This document shows, piece after piece, positions 6,371-7,972 of a stretch of DNA of 7,972 bases. This stretch comes from an uncultured Saprospiraceae bacterium. GTDB taxonomy: Bacteria; Bacteroidota; Bacteroidia; Chitinophagales; Saprospiraceae. Each line of letters begins with the position of its first letter. Position 1 is the first letter of the stretch. The stretch is from assembly GCA_938002705.1 (NCBI GenBank), contig CALLAG010000240.1:1-7972 (forward strand), in the 5' to 3' direction. Made by a program: the position numbers and the translations under genes. The notes under the pieces were generated by a model that worked only from the letters and a program-made list of their open reading frames with translations, was not told the DNA's origin and searched no databases.

Positions 6371-6431
6371 AGCTGTCGGCGAAGACGCCACCAGCAACCG
6401 CTTGTTCTTGGTAGCGTCCTCGCCGCCAAGC
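6371..6431 (+). repeat. REP-like palindromic repeat, copy D
   Basis: The best-paired copy. With the following T it begins and ends with AGCT. The stem runs GGCGA-x-GACGC-x-ACCA against TGGT-x-GCGTC-x-TCGCC with two isolated A/C mismatches, and the loop contains CAACCGCTTGTT, which can extend the stem by a few pairs (CAA with TTG). It sits between the toxin-antitoxin terminator and the leader of the right-hand surface protein. Confidence 0.88.
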
Positions 6432-6652
6432 TATGATAGCCAGCCATAAAAGCTATATAGACAAGGTGATATTATAAATAAGTGTACTGTAACTAATACC
6501 CTAAATTGGATAAATTCACTTCCTATTTCTTAACTTATTACGGTTCTTTGTTATACGACAAGTATCTGACATATAGAATGTTAGGTGACTGATTTTCCTA
6601 CATAACTCACTATCTTTCCACTCGATTTTATTAGATAAAGAGCTCGTACGAC
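6432..6652. other. Intergenic leader upstream of the modular surface protein
   Basis: No gene is visible. Open frames here on the minus strand overlap the start of the surface protein gene and look like shadows. The promoter of the surface protein should lie here, but I see no match good enough to mark. Confidence 0.45.
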
Positions 6653-7972
6653 ATGAATCCAAAAACCTTAACCCTTTTAATATGGGGTATCCTATCATTG
6701 TATGCTACCCACAGCATATCAAGTAACCCTATACTCACTAACGATGCACAACAACCAAGTCTGCTTATAGACTTCGATGAGTGTGTCTCTTTCAACGGAG
6801 GATCACAATTTGATTATTCAGAATTTACCGCTGATGAGAGTAACTTCCCTCAGTGCAGCCAGATATCATTAGTAAGTCCAGCTAATGTGTATAGGTCTAA
6901 TGTAGGCGGCAATGCTCATTCTTGTACTCCAGGTATAGGTAACTCACTGGGTATGTGCATAGATGGTATTCCTAATTGTAATTATGAGGCAGGAAGTGTC
7001 AAGTCACTTAGATTTAATGTACAAGTCATGCCAGGTCCTACGGGTATAGGATCATTAGATGGTGTCAGCTTCTTTGAGAAAGCACCAGAGGTTTTTGATA
7101 ATGTGCTCGGTGAGTCAGGACCTAATAACTATCCACAGTTCATAGGTCTGCGTGTATTAGCTAATGGTGTAGAGATCTATCGCCAAGAGAATATTCAGAC
7201 AGAGCGATCATGGACGATTAAGCAATTTGACTTTTCGTCTGATCCTGATTTTCGAGTTACAGTGCCTACAGTTTTTAATTTTGAGATATTACCATACTGT
7301 CCTGTAGGTAATGGAGCACAGAGAATCATATGGGATATAGACCAATTATTGATATCAGGAAATTGTAATAACATCTACAGCGGTATAGTAAGTACTGATG
7401 ATATCACTGATATCTGTGCTAATACCGGTACAGGTGGCGTTATAGAAGTTAATGTACAAGATGAGTTCGGCCCATTACAATCGCTATTCGTAACCGACGA
7501 GAATAACACTATCATACAGTTACCATCTAATAACGTCATCGATTTCAGAACTTTCGTTAATGGCTTCTACAACATATATAATGTTGTCTATGAGCCAGGA
7601 TTCTCTGGGTTAATCGTTGGAAATAACATATCACAATTTGCAGGATGCTTTGATGTATCTAGTCCATTAGTAGTTAATAATAGTAATCTAAGAGGAGGCA
7701 GTTTGGTCACCAGTGATGGATTTATAGATGCGTACATATGTGATAATACATTTGATGGCAATCAGATTACGACGCAGCTTAATGACGCAGTTGGTAGTTT
7801 TACGACTTATATTCTTGCGGATAGTAACAACAGCATTCTGCAGACTTTCCCTGGTCCAGGATTTGATTTTTCTATGTTTCCAGAAGGAACTTATAATATC
7901 ATCGCAGCGACACATAATGGTCAATTATTAAATTCTATACCTGGTGTCAATATTTCTGAGTTAAGAGGATGC
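6653..7972 (+). CDS. Large secreted modular surface protein, N-terminal part (partial)
   Basis: The frame is open from ATG 6653 to the right edge without a stop: 440 residues seen, C-terminus missing. Residues 1-24 form a signal peptide (core LTLLIWGILSLYA). Residues about 38-238 are one beta-rich domain, LIDFDECVSF to LLISGNC, with eight Cys between 44 and 238 and motifs SLDGVSFFEKAP (134-145) and IIWDIDQLLISG (225-236). Two related modules of about 90 residues follow (about 246-332 and 351-440). Shared features are a Thr/Ser-Asp start, an Ile-Cys-x-Asn-Thr motif, D-x-NN-x-I in the middle, DF-x(5-6)-G-x-YNI, and NIS-x(2)-GC at the end. This layout is typical of long secreted Bacteroidota proteins ending in a T9SS domain, which would lie beyond the window. 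A surface or adhesive role is inferred. Codon usage is more GC-rich than in the toxin-antitoxin pair. No clear Shine-Dalgarno is seen. Confidence 0.85.
   Translation, partial: MNPKTLTLLIWGILSLYATHSISSNPILTNDAQQPSLLIDFDECVSFNGGSQFDYSEFTADESNFPQCSQISLVSPANVYRSNVGGNAHSCTPGIGNSLGMCIDGIPNCNYEAGSVKSLRFNVQVMPGPTGIGSLDGVSFFEKAPEVFDNVLGESGPNNYPQFIGLRVLANGVEIYRQENIQTERSWTIKQFDFSSDPDFRVTVPTVFNFEILPYCPVGNGAQRIIWDIDQLLISGNCNNIYSGIVSTDDITDICANTGTGGVIEVNVQDEFGPLQSLFVTDENNTIIQLPSNNVIDFRTFVNGFYNIYNVVYEPGFSGLIVGNNISQFAGCFDVSSPLVVNNSNLRGGSLVTSDGFIDAYICDNTFDGNQITTQLNDAVGSFTTYILADSNNSILQTFPGPGFDFSMFPEGTYNIIAATHNGQLLNSIPGVNISELRGC

Noticed and set aside
140..6431. The repeats as attC sites of a chromosomal integron, with the genes as cassettes (toxin-antitoxin pairs are classic cassettes).
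   Set aside because: The ends lack the required RYYYAAC and GTTRRRY core sites, the protease operon faces the wrong way for most cassettes, and no integrase is visible.
140..6431. The four repeats as a CRISPR array.
   Set aside because: They are 0.9 to 4.3 kb apart with genes between them, and each copy is a long palindrome about 60 bp in length; no cas gene is present.
6516..6698. Minus-strand frame of 60 codons over the start of the surface protein gene.
   Set aside because: Basic, low-information translation overlapping a clear signal peptide on the + strand; a shadow.
7688..7931. Two overlapping frames (7688-7924 on minus, 7728-7931 on +) inside the right-hand gene.
   Set aside because: Both lie within the continuous 440-codon frame that shows module repetition; they are shadows.

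Overview
The window looks like a chromosomal segment of a low-to-moderate G+C Bacteroidota, most likely a marine Saprospiria-type organism. The evidence is the pair of secreted proteins with type IX secretion (T9SS) style C-terminal domains, the Asn-rich extracellular proteins, the modular surface protein at the right edge, the DUF6364/PIN toxin-antitoxin pair and the A-rich leaders without clear Shine-Dalgarno sequences. The lineage is inferred from protein style; no rRNA or marker gene is present.

Layout, left to right. (1) The last 32 codons of a + strand membrane protein (1-99). (2) Repeat copy A (140-200) and a strong terminator facing left (353-395). (3) A minus-strand two-gene operon read right to left: a pappalysin-like (M43) metalloprotease with a beta-helix region and T9SS tail (2041-4395), then, 2 bases later, a propeller-like T9SS cargo protein (443-2038). 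(4) A divergent intergenic region with a 9-bp inverted repeat and repeat copy B. (5) A + strand gene for an anti-sigma-like/cupin protein with a GTG start (4744-5355), with no sigma factor gene beside it. (6) Repeat copy C. (7) A toxin-antitoxin operon (5569-6227) with a candidate promoter/operator and its own terminator. (8) Repeat copy D. (9) The first 440 codons of a large secreted modular protein (6653 to the right edge).

Two features stand out beyond the genes. First, a 60-61 bp imperfect palindrome occurs four times in under 6.5 kb, always between genes and always in the same orientation, with base changes that keep the stem paired; it resembles a REP/MITE-type family. Second, the signal peptide of the metalloprotease is built on three perfect copies of a 10-bp tandem repeat. 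Loss or gain of one copy puts a stop codon directly after the repeat, so the gene, and perhaps its downstream partner, could be a phase-variable (ON/OFF) locus.

Base composition is uneven: the metalloprotease, the first third of the propeller-like gene and the toxin-antitoxin pair are clearly more AT-rich than the cupin gene and the right-hand surface protein gene, which suggests an accessory region assembled from different sources.
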